This document shows, piece by piece, positions 25,976 through 34,652 of a stretch of DNA of 64,000 nt. The notes under the pieces were generated by a model, which made no database searches, was not told where the DNA came from, and saw only the letters and a list, made by a program, of their open reading frames with translations. Position 1 is the stretch's first letter. Each line of letters begins with the position of its first letter. Source of the DNA: JBBRMW01 sp038239365 (GTDB lineage Bacteria; Chloroflexota; Anaerolineae; Aggregatilineales; UBA2796); assembly GCA_038239365.1 (NCBI GenBank), contig JBBSEU010000001.1, positions 1 to 64,000 of the forward strand, read 5' to 3'. Made by a program: the position numbers and the translations under genes.

Positions 25976-27516
25976 CGTGCAGAGTTCATTTCAAGGCTTG
26001 CGGTCTGCACGATTGGCGGCAGGGCGTTCGATGCAGCCGATGGCCTTATATCCACATGAACCAGGCGGGTGATTAGCCCGGCAATACGTTCAGCCGTTTT
26101 GCCATCAACGAGGCCGCAGTCAGTGGCCGCCAGCTTTTCGCGTTGGTGCTGATCGCGTGTCCGATCCGCCACATAAGCGGTGACTTCGGTGACGAGTTGA
26201 TCCATATTTTGTGCCAGCCGCACGCCGCCACTTTCGATGATCGGCGCGTAAAAGTCTGTTTCATAGGCCATGTGGCAAAAACGATCCTCTTTGCTGCCCG
26301 CTTCTAATGCAAATCCCACACAAACGGCGGGTGTGCCCACTGCCGCCGCATCAAGGCTCATGGTTGACCACATGTTGAGGCAAACATCAGCATAGCGCAG
26401 ACTGTTAACAAGCAATGCCTGTTCTTCGGCCTTGCTGAAATGCCAACTGCGCGTGGTCGGCTGGCTAACCACGAGGTTAGGCGCGTTCATCAGTTTTCCA
26501 GCCCACCGTTGATAATTGTCCTGGGGGTGAAGCCGGGTAACGATCATGTGGTTGCACAATTTCAGTGAACGTTTGCAACGCTGCGCGAATTCTGCGATCA
26601 AATCGGCCTCTGTCGGCGTTTGATGAAATGAATTGGCCGCATAGAGAACGTAACGAGTTCCCGGCGGCAAACCCAGCCGAGTGAGCGTTTCCTCGCGTGT
26701 CCAGCGAAATTCATCGCGCCCATGAAAGTCAAATTGTGGTGCCCCGGTGATGTGTACACGAGACTTAGCAACCTGGGGATGAAAGGTCAGCAGTTGATTT
26801 TGCATACGTTGATTCCAGACTGAGAAATCATCGCAGGGCGCAATTTGTGGCCGACTGGTGAGTGCATCAAAACTTTGGATACAGCCGAGCGTTGGAATAC
26901 CCAGATCGCGGGCAGCCATAATATACGCTTCTTCAGCCCAGATAACGCAGCTTGTGGCGACAACCAGCGATGGACGCAATTGTTTCAGTTGTTCTCGCGC
27001 CTGCTCAAAATTCCATTGTTGGTACTTGGAATGTTGCAACGCCTCGTTTTGCCAGCCAAAGAAAGGATCGTGGCTGCCTACAATAGAAAGCGCCTGAGCC
27101 GCCTGATTCCGTATCTTTTCCCAGAGCGAAACATTGCGAAAATACCACCAGCGGGTGACCCGATCATTATTCAGGTGATAGCGCCGGAAGAAAGAAGCCC
27201 GCTGGATGGCACCCAACGTGGCGGCCCCGCGCTGCTGTCTCACCAGGGGTGGTGCGGTTAACACAGACCACCCTTCCACACCATCATAGTCCTGATGTTC
27301 TAAAGGGTTAACCTTCGTATTCCGAAAAGCCGGAAGATAATTTTCCATCGTTTCGGGCGTTCCAATGAGCAAATGCGAACGGATGCCGTGTTGCCGTAAA
27401 AGTCGGGCTACTCCGGTATGCACCATATTTCGGATACCGAGATGTACCGGGCACAGGAATACCACAGGGCCAAGTGCTTTTGCATCCGTAGTAGTCGGTA
27501 GAGATTGAGAGTGCAT
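25972..27516 (-). CDS. Unassigned surface-glycan protein, probably GT-B-like
   Basis: I cannot place this 514-residue protein in a named family with confidence. It has a two-domain look: an N-terminal part with VVFLCPVHLGIRNMVHTGVARLLRQHG and AATSCVIWAEEAYIMAARDLGIPTLGCIQSFDALT, and a C-terminal part with YVLYAANSFHQTPTE, HMIVTRLHPQDNY and LNMWSTMSLDAAAVGTPAVCVGF. The last block is like the donor-site region of CDP-glycerol glycerophosphotransferases and UDP-GlcNAc 2-epimerase-like GT-B folds. Its place between GT4 and pyruvyltransferase-like genes, with an ATGA overlap downstream, supports a transferase role. No signal peptide is seen. Confidence 0.6.
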   Translation of the reverse strand: MHSQSLPTTTDAKALGPVVFLCPVHLGIRNMVHTGVARLLRQHGIRSHLLIGTPETMENYLPAFRNTKVNPLEHQDYDGVEGWSVLTAPPLVRQQRGAATLGAIQRASFFRRYHLNNDRVTRWWYFRNVSLWEKIRNQAAQALSIVGSHDPFFGWQNEALQHSKYQQWNFEQAREQLKQLRPSLVVATSCVIWAEEAYIMAARDLGIPTLGCIQSFDALTSRPQIAPCDDFSVWNQRMQNQLLTFHPQVAKSRVHITGAPQFDFHGRDEFRWTREETLTRLGLPPGTRYVLYAANSFHQTPTEADLIAEFAQRCKRSLKLCNHMIVTRLHPQDNYQRWAGKLMNAPNLVVSQPTTRSWHFSKAEEQALLVNSLRYADVCLNMWSTMSLDAAAVGTPAVCVGFALEAGSKEDRFCHMAYETDFYAPIIESGGVRLAQNMDQLVTEVTAYVADRTRDQHQREKLAATDCGLVDGKTAERIAGLITRLVHVDIRPSAASNALPPIVQTASLEMNSAR

Positions 27517-27530
27517 TTATCTTTTTCCTA

Positions 27531-28820
27531 TCAAAAAGAATGAGTAGAACGGGATGATGGTGACAGTGTATTCAGCTGTTGATAAGCGGCCTGTCCCAAC
27601 TCGATTTGCCGGAGCGCAGCATCCAGTAATATCGGACGGATTTGGTCGGCATGAGTCCAGGCATTCTCCATTGCTGTGCGTAAAGACTGTGCCCAATCTG
27701 CATCGCTTAGAAGGATCATTTCGCAACCTTCCCCAAATTGATCGCGCAGCCCGACAAATTTATCGACGTAGTATTGGGATTGCGCGAGGCAGATCGTTGG
27801 AATGCCCTGTGAGAGTGCGAATACGGCGGCATGGTAGGCACCCGTAACAACAATGCGGCAGCGGCCTGCCAGTTCAATCGCCTGTGTCGGGCGTGTGATG
27901 GTCAGGCCGTCCGTTACAGAATTTTCGTAGCCCATCAAAAGACTTTGAATATGGCACGGATCATCTACCCCCACGTGAAGCGCGATGGGAATTGGGATCA
28001 GCGGCGCTTGATGCGTCCTGGCGAACTCATGCAAAATCGGGCGCAGCTTCTCAATCATGGTCAGGCCGATCTCCGCGTAAGCTGCCACCCGCAGGTTAAT
28101 GCCGACGCCATTGGAAAGCGTCGATGGGTGGGCATTATAGGCCAGTTCAATCGCATCATCGCCAGTCGTCACGATGCGTTCAGACGGGACACCCAGAGCC
28201 TCGAGCAAGGGGCGGGCAGTCACTTGTTCGCGGATCGCAATCAGGTTCACATGAGGCAGCACAGCACTGACTCTAGCGCGTAATTGAGGGTCGTCCATGG
28301 GGCCAATGCCCTGACCAAACAAGGCAGTCGGTATTCCCCGGCGGATCGCCATGTCGAGTGTTTCCAGCACCAGATATGTCCAACTCTTTGCGGAGTCGGT
28401 GAAGCCCCCTGTTCCACTGACCAATAGCCAGTCAGCATTTTTCAGGGTATCCAGAAACGGGCGTGGATCACCTTGAGGGTTTCGCAGCCGCGCTTTCAGG
28501 CAAATGGCCGACTCGACCAGAAAAGGCTGTGTGCGCTCTATCTGACGTTTGAGCACGCCCAACTGATGCGAACGACGGGGCGGTAAACGATTATGTACAG
28601 CGCCTAGCAGGTAGTCATCGGCCAACCAGCTATAACGGCTTAGTTCGTGGAGCGGCGTGGCTTCGGGGCAGTGCTTGAGCAGAGTTTCTGGCACGCGCGT
28701 CAATACTTTCAGATTGGCTTGCGGCCACATGATACACAGCCGGTGCAGCATCACCTGAAGCATTGCCAGATCGCCTAAATTATCGCAATTTGAATTATCG
28801 GAGTCAATCAAAATTTGCAT
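27531..28820 (-). CDS. Polysaccharide pyruvyl transferase family protein
   Basis: The 429-residue protein shows the PS_pyruv_trans pattern: SDNSNCDNLGDLAMLQVMLHRL at the start, LLVSGTGGFTDSAKSW and PTALFGQGIGPMDDPQLRA in the middle, REQVTARPLLEALGVP and TGDDAIEL, then GRCRIVVTGAYHAAVFALSQGIPTICLAQSQYYVDKF near the end. Family members such as CsaB add a ketal-linked pyruvate from phosphoenolpyruvate, though some members do other transfers. The protein probably decorates a glycan residue and would add negative charge. It lies between the unassigned transferase and pseI. Confidence 0.85.
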   Translation of the reverse strand: MQILIDSDNSNCDNLGDLAMLQVMLHRLCIMWPQANLKVLTRVPETLLKHCPEATPLHELSRYSWLADDYLLGAVHNRLPPRRSHQLGVLKRQIERTQPFLVESAICLKARLRNPQGDPRPFLDTLKNADWLLVSGTGGFTDSAKSWTYLVLETLDMAIRRGIPTALFGQGIGPMDDPQLRARVSAVLPHVNLIAIREQVTARPLLEALGVPSERIVTTGDDAIELAYNAHPSTLSNGVGINLRVAAYAEIGLTMIEKLRPILHEFARTHQAPLIPIPIALHVGVDDPCHIQSLLMGYENSVTDGLTITRPTQAIELAGRCRIVVTGAYHAAVFALSQGIPTICLAQSQYYVDKFVGLRDQFGEGCEMILLSDADWAQSLRTAMENAWTHADQIRPILLDAALRQIELGQAAYQQLNTLSPSSRSTHSF

Positions 28821-28841
28821 GATCCCCCGTTTGACAGGTTT

Positions 28842-29909
28842 TCAACTTTTGGCGATATGCTCCCAGCTAAGCGGCGTGCCGCGCGGGAGGTCGCGTGTGG
28901 CCTGGCAACCCAGGATTGAATGCAGATACTTCGGCGGCAAGCCATTGCCCGGACGGATCGAGCGAACATTCGCTGACGTGAAGACCTCGCCTGCTTTGAG
29001 ATCAGCCACCACGAACAATGAACGGCGGAAAATGCCGCTTTTCCGCTCTTCCTCGCCAACTTCATAGTGAACCGTGCCGAGTGCTTTCTCAGCCGTGCGG
29101 ATCGCTTGAACCATCTGCTTGAACTCATCCGGTTCAAGGGAAAAGGTGCTGTCCGGCCCAGGAATGGAACGTGACAGGGTGAAATGTTTCTCAACGATGC
29201 ACGCACCCAGCGCCACCGCCGCGACGGGCACCGTCGTACCCAGAGTGTGATCCGACAGGCCAATTGGCACACCAAAGGTCTGGCTCAGGTGCGGGATCGT
29301 GTTCAAGTTCATTTCTTCGGGTGGTGAGGGATAAGCACTGGTACATTTAAGGAGTGCCAGTTGCGTCGCCCCGCCTTCGGACGCTGCGCTGACGGCATCT
29401 TGAATCTCTGCCAGATTTGCCATGCCTGTCGAGATGATCATCGGCTTGCCCGTTCGAGCGATGTACTGGATCAAGGGCAAATCGATCATCTCAAAGGACG
29501 CCACTTTGTAAAACGCGACATTGAGCGATTCCAGGAAATCGACAGCCGTTTCATCGAACGGTGTTGAGAAAAAATCCAGCCCACACGACTCGGCCACTGC
29601 CTTAAGTTTGGGGTGCCACTCCCAGGGGGTGTACGCTTCACCATACAGATCGTACAGGTTGCGGCCTTCCCAGAGCGACCCGGCACCGATCTGGAAATAT
29701 TCGTTATCGCAATCAATAGTGAGCGTGTCCGGTGTGTAGGTCTGTAGCTTTACCGCATCGGCACCCGTTTCTTTGATGGCATGAATGATCCGCACGGCTT
29801 CATCGAAATCCTGGTTGTGGTTCGCCGACATCTCGGCAATGATGTACACCGGTTCACTGGGTCCGATCTTTCGGCCATTGATCGTCAAATGAGTCGATAA
29901 CGTGTTCAT
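28842..29909 (-). CDS. pseI: Pseudaminic acid synthase (NeuB family)
   Basis: This 355-residue enzyme condenses a 6-deoxy hexose derivative with phosphoenolpyruvate to form a nonulosonic acid. It has a TIM-barrel NeuB domain with IIAEMSANHNQDFDEA, GADAVKLQTYTPDTLTID, FSTPFDETAVDFLE, and LLKCTSAYP, then IGLSDHTLG, VEKHFTLSRSIPGPDSTFSLEP and a C-terminal SAF (antifreeze-like) domain from about residue 295 with SIRPGNGLPPKYL. The wording around YTPDTLTID resembles PseI more than NeuB or LegI. It overlaps the preceding fusion gene by ATGA and lies among pseG, pseC and pseB. Confidence 0.9.
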   Translation of the reverse strand: MNTLSTHLTINGRKIGPSEPVYIIAEMSANHNQDFDEAVRIIHAIKETGADAVKLQTYTPDTLTIDCDNEYFQIGAGSLWEGRNLYDLYGEAYTPWEWHPKLKAVAESCGLDFFSTPFDETAVDFLESLNVAFYKVASFEMIDLPLIQYIARTGKPMIISTGMANLAEIQDAVSAASEGGATQLALLKCTSAYPSPPEEMNLNTIPHLSQTFGVPIGLSDHTLGTTVPVAAVALGACIVEKHFTLSRSIPGPDSTFSLEPDEFKQMVQAIRTAEKALGTVHYEVGEEERKSGIFRRSLFVVADLKAGEVFTSANVRSIRPGNGLPPKYLHSILGCQATRDLPRGTPLSWEHIAKS

Positions 29910-32056
29910 AAAGCACTCCGGGTGTATTCGACCAATCCATGTTGGCGCAGCACATCAATTGTTTGTTTGGCCGCGTCGAAGGTAATGCCCAATGTGCTGG
30001 CGATCTGGGCAATGGTGCGCGTACCATCAATCAGGAACATGATGTCGAACAGGGCTTTGTTGCCTGCCGGATTGGTGTAGGCGTCAATGTGGATGCCGTA
30101 ACGGGAAGCGAATACTTCGCCCTGAAAATGATTGAGCGGGATGAAGTTATTTTCGAGTGTGTCGATCATGCCCAGCACCAGATCGCGCGAGTCCTCAAGC
30201 CGCCGGATTGAGGTGTACTCCGGCGTATCGAAGCTCGAATGATATTCACGGTACGGCCATTCGGGTGAAGACGGCGGCAAAACGCGCGAAATGGAGAGCA
30301 TCGGTACGCGCACGCCAGGGCCGTTGAATTGGCGCTCGTCGTTGCCGATCACGGTTCGGAAGGCACCTGACCAGCTATGAAAATCGCGCTGTTTCATCGC
30401 CAGTGTGAAGCATTCATCAAGCTCTGTCTGACCATCAAAGGAAAGCTGTAAAGCGTGTGGGTATTGCAGCCCCAACATCTCCAGGAACAGCCCGCCCTTC
30501 ATCTTTGGGATGAGCGCCTCGTGGTGACTCAGATAGGCAACGGAGCCAATCGTTTCTGGCACAATCAGAAAACGATAAGTGTAGTACGGCTTCTCCCGCT
30601 GCAGCAGCGCCCGCATCACCTCCATACCGACAACGACGCCGCTCAGGTCATCGTTGACCATTGCCGGATGGCACAGATGGGCACACAGGATAATGTTCTG
30701 ATCGGTTTGGCCGGGCACAACCACTTCGCCAACTTTTAGATTGCCATAGCTGAATGTCGTTCGGATCACGACGCGGTAGCGATCCGCAGTGAGTGAGTCC
30801 TTAAGCCGTTTTGAGCAGCACAACCCCCAATCCCGTTCGTAATACTTGAACTGAAACGGGATCGCATCCGCGATCAATGGATGGACATGCAGGTGGTTAA
30901 ACAACTCCTGGCGTGATACTTCGCCTTCGTAAGGCAGTGAATAGGACACCACATGCAGCGGATTATCGGCATAGGAGAAGATGCGCTGGCCGTCGAGCGT
31001 TTCCAGATAGGCTTCGTAACACGTCCATTTTTCAGGAACGATCCAGCTCCAACTTTCTGTGCCGGTGGGGTAATTTAGAATGGTCATCGGAAGCTGCGTC
31101 GCCAGTGCGTTCAAAGCATCGTCATAGCCTTGCGAAACGATCTGACGCGGCAGTTTCCAAAGCGCATCGATCATTTGCGTCATGCTGGCCTTTTCAGGAA
31201 GATGAACTTCATGTGTTGGTTCAGCCACTCGTGCCTGTTCCAATGCAATGGGATCGCCGGCTGGCCCTTTGGCGGTAAACCAACGATCCGATTCAATGGC
31301 GGCACTCACGAAGTCGAAATAGGGTTGACTGTCCACACCCCAGATTTCGCCACAGCCAACCTGGGCAACCTTACAGATATGCTCACGACTGGCGCTTTGT
31401 TCCAGGCGGCTGCCGTCCGGGAAGCCATTCTCGGCCATAATGCGGACGTTATACAGCCAGCCCGTTTTTCGCTGCACACCGTTGTTACGAATAGTGCCTG
31501 TGAACAGTTTTTGGTAGCGGAAGGGCACGCCGATCATTTCTTCAACATGGTGTTGGAAGGTCGCTTCATGCAGGCCAACGCCGATCATACAGATTTTGCC
31601 GTTGGCCTGCTTTAAGCGGTCATGGATGCTGCCCGAACCGAAGCACGTCGCAGGTACATCCGTAAGCAGTTCCGCTGCCCGCGGCCCCAAACCAGCCACT
31701 GAATGGATCGGATCAGTCGAGCGCACAACGCCCGGCTGCGCGCGAAAGTATTCCAGAAATTCAACCGATGTACTCCAGGGGCCGCCCTGTGTCGGTGTGT
31801 TCTGAACGTCAAATATCGCCTGCTGACAAAACGAAAAAGTGTACGTTGGGATCAGGATCGTGCCTGCATCGGTCAGCACCTTCTTGAGAGCAGCCAGCAC
31901 CAGATCGCTGCGCTGCTTCACGTCTGAAACGTCTTTGGCCTGTCCCAGCGTATCCAAACAGAGGTGAAAATAAACGGTGTCACCCGCTTGAAGCCCTGCT
32001 TTATGCAGTCCGTCGATCAGGTCAGACTGAGTGTAGTGCCATTCGGTGGTTGTCAT
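29906..32056 (-). CDS. Fusion of an AAC(3)-like acyltransferase and a DUF4910/M28-like aminopeptidase domain with winged-helix tail
   Basis: The 716-residue protein has three parts. Residues 1-265 resemble the AAC(3) antibiotic N-acetyltransferase fold (GDTVYFHLCL, TDAGTILIPTYTFSF, STDPIHSVAGLG, CFGSGSIHDRL, GVGLHEATFQHHVEEM). Residues 300-640 resemble the DUF2172/DUF4910 aminopeptidase-like family, with a plausible two-zinc set: His463 in HLCHPA, Asp469/470 in NDDLSG, Glu501 in PETIG and His606 in EYHSSFDTPE. Residues 650-716 look like a winged helix. It sits between pseI and a formyltransferase, overlapping both by ATGA, so it very probably modifies or makes the substituent on the nonulosonic acid. 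From memory, separate genes of both families occur in Campylobacter flagellin-glycan loci. Antibiotic resistance is unlikely. Confidence 0.8.
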   Translation of the reverse strand: MTTTEWHYTQSDLIDGLHKAGLQAGDTVYFHLCLDTLGQAKDVSDVKQRSDLVLAALKKVLTDAGTILIPTYTFSFCQQAIFDVQNTPTQGGPWSTSVEFLEYFRAQPGVVRSTDPIHSVAGLGPRAAELLTDVPATCFGSGSIHDRLKQANGKICMIGVGLHEATFQHHVEEMIGVPFRYQKLFTGTIRNNGVQRKTGWLYNVRIMAENGFPDGSRLEQSASREHICKVAQVGCGEIWGVDSQPYFDFVSAAIESDRWFTAKGPAGDPIALEQARVAEPTHEVHLPEKASMTQMIDALWKLPRQIVSQGYDDALNALATQLPMTILNYPTGTESWSWIVPEKWTCYEAYLETLDGQRIFSYADNPLHVVSYSLPYEGEVSRQELFNHLHVHPLIADAIPFQFKYYERDWGLCCSKRLKDSLTADRYRVVIRTTFSYGNLKVGEVVVPGQTDQNIILCAHLCHPAMVNDDLSGVVVGMEVMRALLQREKPYYTYRFLIVPETIGSVAYLSHHEALIPKMKGGLFLEMLGLQYPHALQLSFDGQTELDECFTLAMKQRDFHSWSGAFRTVIGNDERQFNGPGVRVPMLSISRVLPPSSPEWPYREYHSSFDTPEYTSIRRLEDSRDLVLGMIDTLENNFIPLNHFQGEVFASRYGIHIDAYTNPAGNKALFDIMFLIDGTRTIAQIASTLGITFDAAKQTIDVLRQHGLVEYTRSAL

Positions 32057-32823
32057 TGCTGCTCCTGATCTTCGTAGGATAGATTGAGACGCAGGTATAT
32101 TTTGCGTCCGTCGTGGCGAAAATAGGCTGAGGCGTAAGGCGGATAGGTACGCGCCCGCAAAAGATTGATCAGTTCACGCCCGGTGTAGGTTCGATCCAGG
32201 TCAATCTCATCAATCTGCTCAACATCTTTCACGCGATGTGTCGTGCCCGCGCTGGCTGGCTGCGAAAGACGAACCGCGCGCCCAGCGCGAAGCAGCGGCC
32301 AACTTTGCTTAAACAGGTCAACCGAGGCCTGCTCCAACTTTTTGTAAAGACTTTCGCCTGTATCGACTGGTTCAACCGGAACGATCTGCTGGGCAATAAT
32401 ATCGCCTGTATCAACGCCCACATCCATGTAGTGCAGTGTCACACCCGCCGGAGTGTCTTCGATGATGCTCCAAACGTTGGGGTACGCGCCCCGGTTATAG
32501 GGCAAATAGGCCGGATGGAGATTGATACAGGGCATCAATTCCAGAATGGGTTGACGCAGGATGTAGCCAAAAAAGACGGAGACGCCAATCTCTGCGCCAA
32601 GTGCCCGTAACGCCTCAATCTGTGCCGGGTCGTTGAGCCTTGAGCCATCAAAGACCTGTGAGGGTGGTAACGCCGCGCTGGACAGGATTTCGTCGCCATA
32701 CTTGCGCTTCTGATCGGGATGCAGAACCAGACCCACAATCTCGTCGCCTTCGGCCTGTTGGGTTCGCAACCATTCAATGATCTGCCAGGCTGCCCAATTG
32801 TTACCAAAAAACAGGATACGCAT
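32053..32823 (-). CDS. Formyltransferase (Fmt/ArnA type) in the pseudaminic acid cluster
   Basis: A 256-residue folate-dependent formyltransferase. The catalytic Asn-His-Asp set is intact: Asn101 and His103 in INLHPAYLP and Asp138 in GVDTGDI. The N-terminal Rossmann part begins MRILFFGNNWAAWQIIEWL. It is too short for tRNA formyltransferase and sits between pseG and the AAC(3)-like fusion. Such enzymes N-formylate the amino group of a 4-amino-4,6-dideoxy-NDP-sugar using N10-formyltetrahydrofolate. As no PseH acetyltransferase is seen, it may take the PseH step, which would give a 7-N-formyl pseudaminic acid. That last point is inference. Confidence 0.85.
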   Translation of the reverse strand: MRILFFGNNWAAWQIIEWLRTQQAEGDEIVGLVLHPDQKRKYGDEILSSAALPPSQVFDGSRLNDPAQIEALRALGAEIGVSVFFGYILRQPILELMPCINLHPAYLPYNRGAYPNVWSIIEDTPAGVTLHYMDVGVDTGDIIAQQIVPVEPVDTGESLYKKLEQASVDLFKQSWPLLRAGRAVRLSQPASAGTTHRVKDVEQIDEIDLDRTYTGRELINLLRARTYPPYASAYFRHDGRKIYLRLNLSYEDQEQQ

Positions 32824-32829
32824 CGCCCC

Positions 32830-33879
32830 TCAGCATTCGCTTTCATTCGATAATAACAGCCGCGCGACTCGTTCAACGCCCAGACCATCCACAAACGACT
32901 GTGCTTTCTGGCTCATCTCACGACGTAGCTCCGTGTCGACGATCAGATGGTGTACTTGTTCGGCCAACGCATCTGCCGTTAAACTGGCGAACCAGCCCGC
33001 ATCCAACGCTACGCCAGCATCGAGCAGCCCTTTGGCGATCTTCACCTGATTATCAGCCAGCGTGATTGTCACCATCGGCACGCCAAAAAAAGCCAGTTCC
33101 CAGCAGGTGCCGCCCGCCGCCGAAATAGCAACTTCTGCCCAGTTCATCAAAGTTGGCATATCTGTCACGGCAACCAGCAGTTCAATCGCAATGGGTGAAG
33201 CATTGATCGCCTGCGAGAGGCTGTCCTGATAGCGATTTGCCGCCCCAATCACGACTTTGCTTTGTAGCCCAGGATGACGTTTGGACAACTCAGCCAGCGC
33301 CTCGATCACGTAGAGCGTCGTATTGTCAGGATCGCTGCCGCCCAACGTGATCAGGATACGCCGGGGATCAGCGGCAATGCTGCGCGTTCGGTCCGGCCAA
33401 TGCCGAAATTCACGGCGCAAAAGGGCATAATGCGCCCCAAGCAGCAGTTGAGTAGTGGGCGCACGCTGTTGATAAAAAGCCTGATCCGCATAGATTTGTG
33501 GGTTCAGCACAAAATCCGCATCATAGCGTTTGGCGTGCCCATAATCATCAATGAACAAGACCGATAGACCATGTGCTTTCAGTGCTTTTTGATAATTGGC
33601 ATCGAAGTCATAGCCATCCACAACGATCCATTTTGCACCAAACTGCTTTGCCAGATCAGCGGTTTGATCGGCATCTTGGGTAGTGTCTGAAGGCAGGCAG
33701 TCTACCCGCATTTTTTCGGTGACGAGGCGCTCAACCAGCGCGGGCGTATCCGTGATCAAGACGAACAACACGTCCCCGCCCATATCCTGATACGCCTGCG
33801 CGATTGCCAGACAGCGCATTAAATGCCCTGTACCCAACCGGGCGTTTGCGTTACATCGAATCAGCAGGTGATTTACCAT
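32830..33879 (-). CDS. pseG: UDP-2,4-diamido-2,4,6-trideoxy-beta-L-altropyranose hydrolase
   Basis: PseG removes UDP from the diamido-trideoxy-altrose intermediate to give the substrate of PseI. The 349-residue sequence starts LLIRCNANARLGTGHLMRCLAIAQAYQ, the PseG glycine/histidine motif, and continues with a GT-B type C-terminal half: RILITLGGSDPDNTTL, SKVVIGAANRYQ and AISAAGGTCWELAFFGVPMVTITLADNQ. Length is normal. It overlaps the SDR gene upstream by 7 bases and is followed 6 bases later by the formyltransferase gene. Confidence 0.9.
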   Translation of the reverse strand: MVNHLLIRCNANARLGTGHLMRCLAIAQAYQDMGGDVLFVLITDTPALVERLVTEKMRVDCLPSDTTQDADQTADLAKQFGAKWIVVDGYDFDANYQKALKAHGLSVLFIDDYGHAKRYDADFVLNPQIYADQAFYQQRAPTTQLLLGAHYALLRREFRHWPDRTRSIAADPRRILITLGGSDPDNTTLYVIEALAELSKRHPGLQSKVVIGAANRYQDSLSQAINASPIAIELLVAVTDMPTLMNWAEVAISAAGGTCWELAFFGVPMVTITLADNQVKIAKGLLDAGVALDAGWFASLTADALAEQVHHLIVDTELRREMSQKAQSFVDGLGVERVARLLLSNESEC

Positions 33880-34652
33880 GCCGAAAAACCACCGTCAACC
33901 ATCAGGGACTCTCCGGTAATGTAGGACGCTTCGTCAGAAGCCAGAAACGCGACTGCATTTGCAATTTCGTCAGGCTGCGCCATGCGATTTAGCATCGTTT
34001 TGTTGCTGTAGTTAGTCACGAACTCGTCCGATTGACGTTGGGACGAACGTACTCCCCCGGCCACTACCGCATTCACCCGCACACCTTGTTCGCCCCATCT
34101 GGCAGCCAGCGTGCGCGTCAGTGACAGAAGTGCCGCTTTTGCCGCGCTGTACTGTGGTGGGGTGGGTGCCATCCCTGCTGGATAGATGCGTTGATCAACG
34201 GCATTCACGGCGTAAATCGAAGACAAAATAACAAAGCTGGCGGCCTGACCAGCCAACTGTTTGATCAGTTCTCGCGCACAGATGAAGTGTCCGGCAACGT
34301 CCACGTTATACAAACGGCTGAAACTTGCGTGATCAAGCTCATCAAAGGGTGTTGCCAGCCCATCGCGCAGTGAGGCATTGGCGATCAATATTGTCGGTAT
34401 ACCAACCGTCTCGGCCAAATGATTCAGGGCGTTGGCAATGCTTTGTTCATCGCCCAATTCGAGGGGAATGCCGATCAACTTAGCAGTGCCGGGGACAGAC
34501 TGATCGGCTGCCCAACTTTCGGCTTTTTCGGCAGTGCGTGATGTGATCACTACCGTTGTGCCCTCAGCCAGCAAGCGCCGAACAACTGCACTGCCGATCA
34601 AGCCACTGCCACCCGTAACTAAGGCCACTCGACCTGCTAAGCCCTTCATCAT
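33873..34652 (-). CDS. SDR-family oxidoreductase in the pseudaminic acid cluster
   Basis: A classical short-chain dehydrogenase of 259 residues: the NAD(P) site is VALVTGGSGLIGSAVV, the N-x-A-S site is ANASLRDG, and the catalytic residues are in FVILSSIYAVN (Ser) and PPQYSAAKAALLSLTR (Tyr and Lys). The C-terminus has the usual YITGESLMVDGGFSAW. It is coupled to the cytidylyltransferase upstream by ATGA. PtmA-like SDRs sit in flagellin-glycan loci elsewhere, but their reaction is not settled; here it may act on a free or activated nonulosonic acid or on another sugar. Confidence 0.87.
   Translation of the reverse strand: MMKGLAGRVALVTGGSGLIGSAVVRRLLAEGTTVVITSRTAEKAESWAADQSVPGTAKLIGIPLELGDEQSIANALNHLAETVGIPTILIANASLRDGLATPFDELDHASFSRLYNVDVAGHFICARELIKQLAGQAASFVILSSIYAVNAVDQRIYPAGMAPTPPQYSAAKAALLSLTRTLAARWGEQGVRVNAVVAGGVRSSQRQSDEFVTNYSNKTMLNRMAQPDEIANAVAFLASDEASYITGESLMVDGGFSAW

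Noticed and set aside
29906..32056. Antibiotic resistance gene of AAC(3) type
   Set aside because: The domain is fused to an aminopeptidase-like domain and embedded in the pseudaminic acid operon, so a sugar-modifying role is far more likely.
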